Shown here: piece after piece, positions 18,152 to 28,067 of the stretch
How positions within the stretch are numbered: position 1 is the stretch's first letter
Layout: each line of letters begins with the position of its first letter
Assembly: GCA_905236455.1 (NCBI GenBank)
Contig: CAJOPT010000128.1
Coordinates: forward strand, 62,001 to 126,000
Source of the DNA: an uncultured Prevotella sp.
GTDB taxonomy: Bacteria > Bacteroidota > Bacteroidia > Bacteroidales > Bacteroidaceae
Reading direction: 5' to 3'
Length of the DNA: 64,000 nucleotides
Translations under genes and position numbers: made by a program
The notes under the pieces: model-generated
The model's input: only the letters and a program-made list of their open reading frames with translations
Database searches by the model: none
Told to the model about the DNA's origin: nothing

Positions 18152-18895
18152 TTATTCTATGTCGTGATACTCAGCATTCCGAACCGAAATCTTGCCTGTT
18201 ACAATAATAGCAGACTTAAAGCCCATGTCTTTTACTTTCCTTAGCATAGCGGCAGCCTTTTTCTTGTCAGTGAAGTTACCTACTCGGCAAATCCATCTTG
18301 GTGAATAGAAATGTACGTATACAGGCTCGTCAGGGAATGCGGCTTTAATCCTGTGTCCAACACGTTGAGCATTCTGCCTGTCTTCACGGGTGTTGCCACC
18401 TGAAAATACTTGTATGCGATAGCCATTAGTCTTCTTCCGTCCTTTGTACACTACCTTTTTCATCACTTTGTGTGTGCTTGGGGTTCCGTCTGGGTTCATT
18501 ACACGCTTGCGTACCATCTTTGTACGGGTCCGTTGCACATTCTTGTCATGCGTAATGTCCAGTTTCCTGTCTGGAGCAATGACAATTTCCTTTTTTGGCA
18601 AGGTTGGGTTCATTGTGATGCGTGGCACTTCAGGTGGACGGTTCTGTCTTAATTCATTCTGGCGTCTTTCTTCTTCCTTTGCTTTTTTCTTTGCCTCTTT
18701 CTCTGCCTGCTTTGCCGCTTTCTTCTCGGCTTTCATCTGCTCCTTGGTCTTTGGCACGTCTTTTTTCTTGCCATATACCAAAGCGTCAATCTCTGCACTC
18801 TGTTTTATAGATACAGAACCATTCGATTGTGCTTTGATGAATACAGCGCAACACAACATAGTTAAGGATAAGACAATAAGTCGTTTCATGGGCAT
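18152..18895 (-). CDS. SPOR domain-containing secreted protein
   Basis: 247 aa with a signal peptide ([20 protein letters not shown]). Residues about 50-80 are a highly charged Lys/Glu/Ala helix ([19 protein letters not shown]). The C-terminal ~75 residues form a SPOR domain ([19 protein letters not shown] to [18 protein letters not shown]), which binds denuded peptidoglycan glycan strands at the septum. The gene sits between tpiA and folE, an arrangement I recognise from other Bacteroidales. It is probably periplasmic; its exact role is unknown. Confidence 0.85.
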   Translation of the reverse strand: MPMKRLIVLSLTMLCCAVFIKAQSNGSVSIKQSAEIDALVYGKKKDVPKTKEQMKAEKKAAKQAEKEAKKKAKEEERRQNELRQNRPPEVPRITMNPTLPKKEIVIAPDRKLDITHDKNVQRTRTKMVRKRVMNPDGTPSTHKVMKKVVYKGRKKTNGYRIQVFSGGNTREDRQNAQRVGHRIKAAFPDEPVYVHFYSPRWICRVGNFTDKKKAAAMLRKVKDMGFKSAIIVTGKISVRNAEYHDIE

Positions 18896-18975
18896 AGTTT
18901 TTTAATTGTATATTAATTCGATGATTGTCAGGGGTAAAGGTTTAACCGCTTACCCCTGACAAATATTATTGCCAC

Positions 18976-19734
18976 TTATTTCCAAGCATCGATGATGCCT
19001 TTAAAGTCGGCAGCCTTGAGGGAGGCACCACCAATCAGTCCACCGTCAATGTCTGGTTTTGCGAACAGTTCAGGAGCATTGCTTGCCTTACAGCTGCCAC
19101 CATATAATATAGTAGTATCTTCGGCTACGATTTCGCCATACTTCTCAGCAATGATGGAACGGATATAGGCATGGATCTCCTCTGCTTGGTCAGCAGTAGC
19201 AGTCTTACCTGTACCGATAGCCCATATTGGCTCGTATGCAATGATAATGTTCTTGAAGTCCTCTGCGCTAAGATTGAAGACACTGCCCTCAAGCTCAGCC
19301 TTCACAACCTCGTTCTGCTTCTCAGCCTCACGCTCTTCTAAAGTCTCTCCAATACAGAAGATTACTTTCAGATTGTTCTTCAAAGCGAGCAATACCTTTT
19401 CCTTAAGAATCTCAGGAGTCTCATTATAGTATTGACGACGCTCAGAGTGTCCAAGGATGACGTACTGTGCACCAGTGCTCTTAACCATCTCAGCGCTTAC
19501 TTCACCAGTATAAGCTCCTTTTTCCTTGTCTGCACAGTTTTCTGCGCCTAACCCGATAATGTCTTGATTCAGGAACTGGGCAATACTTGCTAAATGGATA
19601 AACGGTGTGCAGATGACAACACCGCAATTAGGCTTGTCTGCCGCAAGTGTCTCGTTAAGTTCCTTAGCCAAGGCTACTCCGTCTTGCAGGTTCATGTTCA
19701 TTTTCCAGTTTCCTGCTACGATTTTTTTTCTCAT
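18976..19734 (-). CDS. tpiA: Triosephosphate isomerase (continuous in frame with the upstream DoxX-like gene)
   Basis: Interconverts dihydroxyacetone phosphate and glyceraldehyde-3-phosphate in glycolysis. From the internal ATG at 19734 it is 252 aa, the normal size. Motifs: GNWKMN at the start, the catalytic histidine in ILGHSERR, the catalytic glutamate in [13 protein letters not shown], and the phosphate loops GGSCKASNA and GGLIGGASL. No stop codon separates it from the DoxX-like region: the frame runs KRQK-MRKK across an A6 run. With one A fewer the upstream gene would stop at a TGA overlapping this ATG by four bases, so the continuous frame may be a real fusion, slippage or a sequencing indel. 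Confidence 0.95.
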   Translation of the reverse strand: MRKKIVAGNWKMNMNLQDGVALAKELNETLAADKPNCGVVICTPFIHLASIAQFLNQDIIGLGAENCADKEKGAYTGEVSAEMVKSTGAQYVILGHSERRQYYNETPEILKEKVLLALKNNLKVIFCIGETLEEREAEKQNEVVKAELEGSVFNLSAEDFKNIIIAYEPIWAIGTGKTATADQAEEIHAYIRSIIAEKYGEIVAEDTTILYGGSCKASNAPELFAKPDIDGGLIGGASLKAADFKGIIDAWK

Positions 19735-21006
19735 TTTTTGTCGTTTTAAAAGTTGATATAATCTGTTAGATCTTTTTTTCCTCTTTATCCATTTTGTCCA
19801 TGCCCATAAACGATCGGCGATTGTCAAGAGCGTAAGGGGAAGGACAAACCATAAAATAATGGTAGTAAGCTTCATAGCCACATTGTCCTTTTGGTGGACC
19901 ATAATCTGCTTATTGGTAGGGAGTGCGTTATGACTCCATTTTCCAATGATAGTACCGTTTTTTAGTAGTACTAATCCTGGATTGCTCCTTATTATCGTCT
20001 TTAATGTGGTGGCATCAGTAGTGCAGAATGGGTATTCCGCTCCTGTCATGTCACTCCAATGTTCTATACCGTCATTTCCGCTGGCAGTAAGACAATAGAA
20101 CTTGTGACCGTTGTCCTGTGCGTATTCAAAGATACGGTCAATATCACCAAAGCTGCCGTCATCGGCATGTTCCAGATATGGGGCTATCAGCAAGAATGTG
20201 TATCCTTTGTCGTCAAGAACCTGCTGGGTGATGTCCTCACCAGTTGCTGTCTCCGTGATGGAAAAGTCGTGTATTGGTGGTTCATAGCCCTTTTCTGTTA
20301 TTACCGTTTTACTGTCAATGAACGTCCATGTGGAGTCGGGATAGTTCTCCAGTGTGAATTCTTTTTGCTCCCCGTTTTTCTCCATAATGAATGTCGTGTC
20401 AAATTTTGGCTGCTTGGCGCCCTTGGGAATCTCCATACCTTTTTTGATATTCGCTCCTATATGGTAAGGACGAAAGTCAAACATCGGCAAGCGGTACAAA
20501 CTCCATGTACTTGTCATGAGGATAAACAATACAGTGAAGTTGATAACAATTCCCTGATTGGTTTTTGAGATGAAGCGTCTCATCCGAAGAGGGTTACGTA
20601 CCACAACAGCTGCAAGGGTCAACAGTACGAAGTTCTTTGCAAGAGTCTGACCATTTGTCAGCTTAAGCGCATCTCCAAAACATCCGCAGTCTTGGATGGG
20701 GTCAAATATTGCCAACCATAGTGTCACTATAGTCATCACAACCATGAACACAAAGGTAACCTTTGATACCAGCCTGCGTCGAATGGCAAACAGTAAGAAT
20801 ATACCTATGCAAAACTCCAAAGCAGACAACGAGACTGATGCCGCAAGTGTCATCCAGTCGGCTACGCTTTTTTCAAGGTGGAATACTTCAAGGTAGTCTT
20901 GAAGCTTATATTGCGTTCCCAACGGGTCTACTGCTTTGACAAATCCTGATAGGATAAAGACAACAGCAAGTATCAGTCGACATACGTTGACAGCTATTGT
21001 TCTCAC
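19735..21006 (-). CDS. DoxX-like membrane protein with extracytoplasmic domain (no stop before tpiA)
   Basis: About 424 residues before the tpiA ATG. The N-terminal part (1-140) has four hydrophobic helices and the DoxX-like pattern [18 protein letters not shown] and [15 protein letters not shown]. The middle (about 165-380) is probably periplasmic and ends in a region with [12 protein letters not shown] and [16 protein letters not shown] that looks thioredoxin-like but has no CxxC. A last helix (about 383-405) precedes a basic tail. The start is GTG at 21006, overlapping the DUF1599 stop as GTGA. The order DUF1599, DoxX-like, tpiA is one I recognise in Bacteroidales. Function unknown, possibly envelope redox. 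Confidence 0.8.
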
Positions 21007-21554
21007 TTCTCTTTTAGCTTAATAGCACCGAAGACGGCATAGTTTATGATATCTTGATAGTTTGAACCGATACCCTCCGATACCAGCGTGTTCCCATCAA
21101 GATCTTCAATCTCCTTGACTCGTTGGATCTTTGTGAGAATGAAGTCTGTATAGCTGCTGACACGCATGGAACGCCATGCCTCGTCGTAATCATGGTTTTT
21201 GCGTAACATCAGTTCTAAAGTCTCTGACGCATAACGGTCATATAGTGTCAAAGCCTCTGATGTGGTGATATCGGTCTTGTCTACATACCCGCATTCTAAC
21301 TGTATCAGTCCAACAATGCCATAGTTTACAAGTGCAATGAATTCAGGGCGTATACCTTCACCTACCAGCGATTCTTTCTTTATCTCCAAAGAACGGATCC
21401 GTTTGGCTTTTATAAGCAACTGGTCGGTAAGCGACGACGGGCGCATGATACGCCAGGATGCTCCATAGTCGTGTAGCTTACTTGCGAAAAGCGAGCGGCA
21501 TTCCGACATTACTTCCTTGAATTCTTCTTCTGTATTTGGCGTCTTATTTGACAT
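21003..21554 (-). CDS. DUF1599 family protein with two tandem copies of the domain
   Basis: 183 aa from the start at 21554 ([12 protein letters not shown]), chosen because the longer start would read through the -7 box at 21575. The protein contains the same motif set twice: [20 protein letters not shown] with RIRSLE and [12 protein letters not shown], then [20 protein letters not shown] with RVKEIE and [14 protein letters not shown]1599 has been proposed to act in nucleotide modification, but this is not established. It is the first gene of the run to tpiA and its stop overlaps the DoxX-like start by four bases. Confidence 0.88.
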   Translation of the reverse strand: MSNKTPNTEEEFKEVMSECRSLFASKLHDYGASWRIMRPSSLTDQLLIKAKRIRSLEIKKESLVGEGIRPEFIALVNYGIVGLIQLECGYVDKTDITTSEALTLYDRYASETLELMLRKNHDYDEAWRSMRVSSYTDFILTKIQRVKEIEDLDGNTLVSEGIGSNYQDIINYAVFGAIKLKEK

Positions 21555-21574
21555 AGTCTTGAATATATTCCGTT

Positions 21575-21583
21575 GCAAAGGTA
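21575..21583 (-). promoter_or_regulatory. -7 box of the DUF1599-DoxX-tpiA run
   Basis: TACCTTTGC on the minus strand, 20 bases before the chosen ATG. Confidence 0.6.
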
Positions 21584-21710
21584 GGCAACAAATTTCACAT
21601 ATCCAAATGTTCAACCAACTTTATTCTCATTTTAGAACTACAACAATTATTAACTAAGTATTGGTATGCACCTTTTGTGATTTTTTTAGCTCTTTCTGCA
21701 AAAAAAATAG

Positions 21711-21719
21711 TAACTTTGC
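21711..21719 (+). promoter_or_regulatory. -7 box of cca
   Basis: TAACTTTGC, 22 bases before the ATG at 21742. No good -33 at standard spacing. Confidence 0.55.
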
Positions 21720-21741
21720 GCACTAAAAAGATATTATACAC

Positions 21742-23259
21742 ATGAGAAACCTTAGTGATGCTGAACTTGCAAAGCTTTTGGACCAAGATATCTTTCATCA
21801 GATTTCCGCAGTGGCTGACCGGCTTAATGTGGAATGCTATGTCGTCGGAGGATATGTTCGCGACCTTTTCCTCGAGCGTCCTTCCAATGACATAGATGTT
21901 GTTGTGGTTGGTAGTGGTATTAGAGTGGCGGAAGAATTGAAAAAAGCGATAGGGAAAAGAGCAAATCTGAGCATTTTTCGTAATTTTGGTACGGCACAAG
22001 TGAAGATTCCAGTATGTTCTCATTCCAAATCGTCGACTTCGGATAAAGCTAATTCTTTTCTCGAAATTGAATTTGTAGGTGCCCGTAAAGAGAGCTATAG
22101 TCATAACTCGCGTAAACCCCATGTTGAAGATGGTACGCTTGAAGATGACCAGAATCGTCGTGACTTTACTATAAATGCCATGGCGATTTGCCTGAATAAA
22201 AATCGTTTTGGCGAACTTGTGGATCCTTTTGATGGCTTTTATGATTTGGAAGATGGTATTATCCGTACTCCACTCGATCCTGACATCACTTTTTCTGATG
22301 ATCCGTTGCGGATGCTACGTTGTGTCCGTTTTGCCACACAACTGGATTTTTTCATTGAGGAAGAAACCTTTGAGGCGTTAGGACGTAACCGCAGCCGTAT
22401 AAAAATTATCAGTGGAGAGCGCATATCTGATGAACTGAATAAAATAATGCTGTCACCACATCCGTCAAAAGGACTTATGGACTTATACAGATGTGGACTT
22501 TTGGAACTTATACTGCCAGAATTAGTTCAGCTCGACATCGTGGAAACGCGTAACGGACGTGCGCATAAGAACAATTTCTATCATACACTTGAGGTTCTTG
22601 AAAATGTCGTAGCTCGGATTAAGTCGCGCAACGAGACTATAAGGGAGGATGGTGAGGCTATAAGAGACAATGGCCTGTGGCTTCGATGGGCAGCATTGCT
22701 GCATGATATTGGTAAGCCTAAGAGTAAGCGATGGGATCCAACATTAGGATGGACCTTCCATAATCATAACTTTATCGGAGCGAAAATGGTACCCGCTATT
22801 TTCAGGAGACTCAAACAGCCAATGGATGCCAAGATGAAATATGTTCAGAAGCTCGTAGACCTCCATATGCGTCCGATTGTTATTGCTGACGAAGAGGTTA
22901 CAGACAGTGCTGTGCGCCGTCTTTTGAACGATGCAGGTGAGGATATTGATGACCTTATGATGCTTTGTGAGGCCGATATTACTAGTAAGAATGAAATGAG
23001 AAAGGCACGGTTCCTTGAGAATTTCCGTATGGTTCGTGAGAAACTTACCGACTTGAAAGCAAAAGACTATGTTCGCTTGCTCCAACCGTGTATTGATGGA
23101 AATGAGATAATGGAGATGTTCCACCTACAACCCAGTAGGGAGGTCGGAGAACTGAAGCGTTACCTTAAGGATGCAGTTTTAGACAATAAGGTGCCTAATG
23201 AGCGTGAACCATTGATGCTGTTATTGAAAGAAAAGGCCTCTCAAATGGGGCTAATCTGA
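21742..23259 (+). CDS. cca: CCA-adding tRNA nucleotidyltransferase with HD domain
   Basis: Adds or repairs the 3' CCA of tRNAs; the one tRNA in this window lacks an encoded CCA, so the enzyme is needed. 505 aa. The class II nucleotidyltransferase head has GGYVRDLFL and NDIDVVVVG (metal-binding DxD), then RRDFTINAMAI and DDPLRMLRCVRFA. An HD domain follows around residue 320 (RWAALLHDIGKPKSKRW), continuing to VDLHMRPIVI. A poly(A) polymerase role cannot be excluded, but the length and HD domain match the usual Bacteroidetes CCA enzyme. Confidence 0.93.
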   Translation: MRNLSDAELAKLLDQDIFHQISAVADRLNVECYVVGGYVRDLFLERPSNDIDVVVVGSGIRVAEELKKAIGKRANLSIFRNFGTAQVKIPVCSHSKSSTSDKANSFLEIEFVGARKESYSHNSRKPHVEDGTLEDDQNRRDFTINAMAICLNKNRFGELVDPFDGFYDLEDGIIRTPLDPDITFSDDPLRMLRCVRFATQLDFFIEEETFEALGRNRSRIKIISGERISDELNKIMLSPHPSKGLMDLYRCGLLELILPELVQLDIVETRNGRAHKNNFYHTLEVLENVVARIKSRNETIREDGEAIRDNGLWLRWAALLHDIGKPKSKRWDPTLGWTFHNHNFIGAKMVPAIFRRLKQPMDAKMKYVQKLVDLHMRPIVIADEEVTDSAVRRLLNDAGEDIDDLMMLCEADITSKNEMRKARFLENFRMVREKLTDLKAKDYVRLLQPCIDGNEIMEMFHLQPSREVGELKRYLKDAVLDNKVPNEREPLMLLLKEKASQMGLI

Positions 23260-23376
23260 ATTTAAAGGTTGATAATAATCTTATTAATAGTAAAAAAGGT
23301 GTAATTTAAACTATAAAAAAACGATAATGTTTATTAAAAACAAGGTTAGATTTTATATAAATAAATTTATAATGAG

Positions 23377-23419
23377 TAATTTTGTAGGCTGAAAACCGAA
23401 CGAGTGTCGCTCGGTTTTC
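23377..23419 (+). promoter_or_regulatory. -7 box and 5' hairpin before the RND efflux operon
   Basis: TAATTTTG at 23377-23384 is followed at 23391-23419 by a hairpin: GAAAACCGA and TCGGTTTTC, with an inner CGA/TCG pairing and one mismatch. The transcript would begin at or just before the hairpin. It could protect the 5' end, act as an attenuator, or terminate read-through from cca (T-rich TCTT follows). Confidence 0.5.
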
Positions 23420-23454
23420 TCTTAACAAGAAGAATATTAATAATAAAAATAGGT

Positions 23455-24711
23455 ATGAAAAGAAACAAGTATTTGTTGTATGTTGCTTTGGCATCAGCAG
23501 TGATTCTTTCAGGCTGTGGAAAGAAGTCTGGAGGACGTCCCAATTTTGGAGACAATGAGTATCCAGTAATGACTGTAGGTACACAAAGCACACAGTTGCA
23601 GACTACATATCCTGCAACAATCAAAGGTGTACAGGATGTGGAAATCCGTCCAAAAGTATCAGGCTTTATTACTCGTCTGGCCGTTCAAGAAGGTCAGGCG
23701 GTAGGTAAGGGACAGGTGTTGTTTACTGTCGATAATGTTACTTATCTGGCAGCTGTACGTCAGGCTGAGGCAGCCGTACGTCAGGCTCAGGCCTCAGTAA
23801 ATTCAGCTCAGGCTCAATTGAATACAGCAACCCTGACATATAAGAACAGTCAGGAGCTGTTTAAGAATAATGTCATAGGTAGCTATGAACTGCAAACGGC
23901 AAAAAATACGATGGAGACTGCTCAGGCAGGTCTTAATCAGGCTCGTTCAGCAGTAGCTCAGGCTCAGGCAGCTCTAACTAATGCCAAGGAGACTCTTAGT
24001 TTCTGTACTGTTACCAGTCCGGCTGCAGGTGTAATAGGAAATCTTCCATACAAACAGGGTGCTCTGGTAAGCCCCTCGTCAAATCCTGCTGTGACGACAG
24101 TCTCAAATATCAGCACTATGGAAGTGTATTTCTCAATGACTGAAAAGGACTTGCTGGCAATGACCAAGAACGCTGGTGGCATTAAAGCTGCGGTAAACGC
24201 TTATCCACCAGTAAAGCTTCAGTTGGCAGATGGTAGTATATACAACCATGAGGGTACGGTGACGAAGGTAAGTGGTGTTATTGATGCTACCACAGGTTCA
24301 GTGTCAATGATTGCCCGTTTCTCTAACCCAGAGCATTTGCTTAAGAGTGGTGGCTCTGGCTCAATCATTGTTCCTACAAATGATAGCCGTGCCATGATGA
24401 TACCTCAGTCGGCTACCGTACAGGTTCAGGACAAGATCTTTGTATATAAAGTAGATCAAAACAACAAAGTACGCTATACTGAGATAAAGGTTAATCCGCA
24501 GAATGACGGTAATTCGTACATCGTTACTGACGGTCTGAAGGTTGGCGATAAGATTGTGACCTCAGGTCTTACGAAGCTTACCGATGCGATGGATATCAAG
24601 CCAATCTCCCAGGAGCAATATGACAAGAAGATTCAGGATGCAGAGAAACTTGGAGAGAACCAAGGAACTGCAAAAGGCTTCATTGACGCTATGGGCGGTG
24701 GTAAGAAATAA
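23455..24711 (+). CDS. RND efflux periplasmic adaptor (MFP) lipoprotein
   Basis: Links the inner-membrane RND pump to the outer-membrane channel. 418 aa from the start at 23455; the in-frame ATG at 23404 lies in the 5' hairpin. The signal ends ASAVILSGC, a lipobox. Order: barrel-sandwich half (VEIRPKVSGFITRLAVQEGQAV), long alpha hairpin with repeated QAEAAVRQAQASV and SAQAQLNTA words (about 100-180), second lipoyl half (SFCTVTSPAAGVIGNL), then beta-barrel and membrane-proximal domains. First gene of a complete adaptor, pump, channel operon. Confidence 0.93.
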   Translation: MKRNKYLLYVALASAVILSGCGKKSGGRPNFGDNEYPVMTVGTQSTQLQTTYPATIKGVQDVEIRPKVSGFITRLAVQEGQAVGKGQVLFTVDNVTYLAAVRQAEAAVRQAQASVNSAQAQLNTATLTYKNSQELFKNNVIGSYELQTAKNTMETAQAGLNQARSAVAQAQAALTNAKETLSFCTVTSPAAGVIGNLPYKQGALVSPSSNPAVTTVSNISTMEVYFSMTEKDLLAMTKNAGGIKAAVNAYPPVKLQLADGSIYNHEGTVTKVSGVIDATTGSVSMIARFSNPEHLLKSGGSGSIIVPTNDSRAMMIPQSATVQVQDKIFVYKVDQNNKVRYTEIKVNPQNDGNSYIVTDGLKVGDKIVTSGLTKLTDAMDIKPISQEQYDKKIQDAEKLGENQGTAKGFIDAMGGGKK

Positions 24712-24766
24712 GAAGCGAGAAAAAATAGAAATACAATTCTAAAGACAACGCTAACATTCGAGAATT

Positions 24767-27700
24767 ATGACATTTACGAATTTTATAAAACGCCCTGTGC
24801 TGTCAACGGTAATCTCTATTGTGATAGTAATATTGGGCTTTATCGGTTTGGTGACGCTCCCTATTGAGCAGTATCCAGACATTGCGCCGCCTACCGTTAT
24901 GGTGATAACAAGTTATCAAGGAGCTGACGCTGAGACAGTGCTGAACTCTGTGCTTGCACCATTGGAGGAAAGTATCAATGGTGTGGAGGGTATGGACTAT
25001 ATGACCTCATCGGCATCAAATGCAGGTTCTGCAAGTATTACGGTTATGTTCCGTCAGGGAATGAATGCGGATATGTGTGCGGTGAATGTCCAGAACCGTG
25101 TCAGTCAGGCATCCGCTTTGTTGCCGGCAGAGGTGACTCGTGCAGGTGTGCAGGTAATGAAGCGCCAGACATCACAGGTTATAATGTATACCCTGACCTC
25201 TGAAGATGGCCGTTATGATGATGAGTTTCTGACAAACTATGCTAATATCAATATTGTTCCAGCTTTGAAACGTATCGAAGGTGTCGGTGACGTACAAAGC
25301 CCTGGTATGAAGACCTATTCTATGCGTATATGGCTTAAGCCTGACGTAATGAAACAGTACAGTCTAATGCCGACAGATATTAGTGGTGTGCTGGCAGAGC
25401 AGAATATAGAGGCTGCTCCAGGTTCCTTCGGTGAACTCAGTAATGTCGCATACGAATATACTATGCGCTATACAGGTCGTTTGAAGACGGCAGAAGAATT
25501 TGGTAATATCATTATCAAGACAACGAGTGACGGACAGACTCTTAAGTTGAAGGATGTTGCGAAAGTAGAGCTTGGTGGCTTGCAGTACTCTGTAGCCATG
25601 AAGAACAACAACAGACCTTCTGTCATGGGTATGGTTCAGCAAATTGCTGGCTCCAATGCCAATGAAATCGCAAAGAACGTGAAGAAAGAGCTTGAGGAAC
25701 AAGCAAAGAGCTTTCCCCCAGGTCTTGAGTATAAGATTAACTATGATGTCACGGAATTCCTTTATGCAAGTATTGAGGAGGTAGTATTCACGCTTATCCT
25801 TACTTTGTTCTTGGTGTTCTTAGTGGTATATATCTTCTTGCAAGACTTCCGCTCAACACTTATTCCGCTAATCGCTGTTCCTGTATCTCTTATTGGTACG
25901 TTCTTCTTCTTGAAGGTGTTTGGATTCTCTATCAACTTGCTGGTATTGTCGGCATTGCTTCTCGCCATAGCTATTGTTGTTGACGATGCTATTATAGTTG
26001 TTGAGGCGGTGCATGCCAAGCTTGATCAGGGGTATAAGAGTGCTTTGACAGCTGCCATTGATGCCATGAATGAGATTTCTGGCGCTATCATCTCAGTGAC
26101 ACTGGTGATGGCTTCAGTGTTTATTCCGGTGTCGTTCATCGGCGGTACCAGCGGAACATTCTATCGTGAGTTCGGTATTACGATGGCTGTGTCTATCTTC
26201 ATCTCTGCCTTGAACGCCTTGACTCTGTCACCGGCCTTGTGTGCTATCTTCTTAAAACCGCATGATGGTGAGGAAGAGAAAAAGATGTCATTTGTAGACA
26301 GGTTCCATGCTGCTTTCAATCGTACCTATGACAAGACGATGAATAAATATAAAGGCTATGTGGAGAAACTTGTGCATAAGCCTATTCTCATACTCTTGTT
26401 AGTTGTTGTTGGTATAGCATCACTTGTAGTGACAATGATGACGACAAAGACAGGTTTGGTGCCAGATGAGGATACCGGAACTCTGTTCTGTACCGTTTCA
26501 ATGCCTCCTTCAACATCTGTTGCACGCACCAAGCAGGTCATAGCACAAGTAGACTCTATGCTCGGTGCTAATCCGGCGATCAAGAACCGTGAGCAGATAC
26601 AAGGATATAACTTCATAGCTGGTGCTGGCTCCGACCAGGCAACGTTTATCATCAAACTAAAGCCTTTTGAGGAACGTACTGGCGGATTCTGGTATAAGCT
26701 CTCAGGACTTTGGGAAGGTGATGGTATTATGCGCTTCTTTGTCAATCCAATGGAGTCAACATCTGTATTGGGTATGATATACAAGCAGACTGCAAGCATC
26801 AAAGATGCGCAGATTCTCGCATTCGCACCACCAATGATACCTGGATTCTCTGCAAACAGTGGTGTGTCATTGGTTATGCAGGATCGTACAGGTGGTGATT
26901 TAGGAAAGTTCTTTGATATTGTACAGAATTATCTTAAAGAGCTCAACAAACGTCCAGAGATACAGATGGCTATGACTGCCTATAATCCGAATTATCCACA
27001 GTATATGATTCATATTGATGTGGCAAAATGTAAGCAAGCTGGTATTGGTCCGTCAACGGTTCTCACTACCCTGCAAGGATATTACGGTGGTCTTTATGCT
27101 TCCAACTTTAATGCTTATGGAAAGTTGTATCGTGTGATGATTCAGGCTGGTCCAGAGGATCGTATGACTCCTGAGAGTATGAATAAAATCTATGTTCGTA
27201 CAAATGGAGGAATGACACCTGTGGGTGAATTCTGTACCCTTGAGCGGGTTTATGGTCCGGCTAACATCAACCGTTTCAACTTGTTTACATCTATAAATGC
27301 AACCGTAACTGTTAATGATGGCTATTCAACAGGAGAGGCTATCCAGGCTGTAGAAGAAGTCGCTGCTGATATACTGCCACAGGGATATGCTTATGAGTAT
27401 TCAGGTCTTACACGTCAGGAAGCAAAGTCGAGCAACTCCACTGCATTGATTTTCTTGCTTTGTATTATGTTCATATATCTGATCTTATCTGCACAGTATG
27501 AGAGTTATATTCTGCCGTTGGCTGTAATTCTATCTGTGCCGTTTGGTCTTGCGGGTGCTTTCGGCTTTACACAGCTGTTTGGACACTCCAATGACATTTA
27601 CATGCAGATTTCATTGATTATGTTGATAGGTCTGTTGGCTAAAAATGCAATCCTTATCGTGCAGTTCGCATTGGAGCGTCGTGAGCTCGGTATGGCAATA

Positions 27701-28027
27701 TCGTGGTCTGCTGTCTTGGGTTCCGCAGCACGTTTGCGTCCAATCCTTATGACTTCTCTTGCTATGATTATTGGTTTGCTTCCAATGATGTTCGCCTCTG
27801 GCGTAGGTAAGAATGGTAACCAGACTCTTGGCGCCGCGGCTGTAGGTGGTATGTTGATCGGTACTTTGTGCCAGCTCTTTGTCGTACCTACGTTGTTTGT
27901 CATCTTCCAGTCATTGCAGGAGAAGTTCAAACCAATGAATTTCGAGAATGAGGAGAATGTGGAAGTTGAACGGGAGTTGGAACAATATGCCCACGGTCCT
28001 ATCCAGGAGTATAAAATAGAACAATAA
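24767..28027 (+). CDS. RND family hydrophobe/amphiphile efflux pump (HAE1)
   Basis: Proton-driven inner-membrane pump of the AcrB/MexB type. 1086 aa. Begins MTFTNFIKRPVLSTVISI, with the first helix and then the periplasmic porter region (LPIEQYPDIAPPTVMV). The proton-relay aspartates are in helix 4, AIAIVVDDAIIVVEAV near residue 405. A second periplasmic loop follows, and the C-terminal helical set includes GLLAKNAILIVQFA and RPILMTSLAMIIGLLP. It lies 55 bases after the adaptor and 40 before the channel gene. Substrates cannot be read from sequence. Confidence 0.95.
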   Translation: MTFTNFIKRPVLSTVISIVIVILGFIGLVTLPIEQYPDIAPPTVMVITSYQGADAETVLNSVLAPLEESINGVEGMDYMTSSASNAGSASITVMFRQGMNADMCAVNVQNRVSQASALLPAEVTRAGVQVMKRQTSQVIMYTLTSEDGRYDDEFLTNYANINIVPALKRIEGVGDVQSPGMKTYSMRIWLKPDVMKQYSLMPTDISGVLAEQNIEAAPGSFGELSNVAYEYTMRYTGRLKTAEEFGNIIIKTTSDGQTLKLKDVAKVELGGLQYSVAMKNNNRPSVMGMVQQIAGSNANEIAKNVKKELEEQAKSFPPGLEYKINYDVTEFLYASIEEVVFTLILTLFLVFLVVYIFLQDFRSTLIPLIAVPVSLIGTFFFLKVFGFSINLLVLSALLLAIAIVVDDAIIVVEAVHAKLDQGYKSALTAAIDAMNEISGAIISVTLVMASVFIPVSFIGGTSGTFYREFGITMAVSIFISALNALTLSPALCAIFLKPHDGEEEKKMSFVDRFHAAFNRTYDKTMNKYKGYVEKLVHKPILILLLVVVGIASLVVTMMTTKTGLVPDEDTGTLFCTVSMPPSTSVARTKQVIAQVDSMLGANPAIKNREQIQGYNFIAGAGSDQATFIIKLKPFEERTGGFWYKLSGLWEGDGIMRFFVNPMESTSVLGMIYKQTASIKDAQILAFAPPMIPGFSANSGVSLVMQDRTGGDLGKFFDIVQNYLKELNKRPEIQMAMTAYNPNYPQYMIHIDVAKCKQAGIGPSTVLTTLQGYYGGLYASNFNAYGKLYRVMIQAGPEDRMTPESMNKIYVRTNGGMTPVGEFCTLERVYGPANINRFNLFTSINATVTVNDGYSTGEAIQAVEEVAADILPQGYAYEYSGLTRQEAKSSNSTALIFLLCIMFIYLILSAQYESYILPLAVILSVPFGLAGAFGFTQLFGHSNDIYMQISLIMLIGLLAKNAILIVQFALERRELGMAISWSAVLGSAARLRPILMTSLAMIIGLLPMMFASGVGKNGNQTLGAAAVGGMLIGTLCQLFVVPTLFVIFQSLQEKFKPMNFENEENVEVERELEQYAHGPIQEYKIEQ

Positions 28028-28067
28028 TATCTTGACAGGTATCTAATTATCAAACAGACAAGTGATA

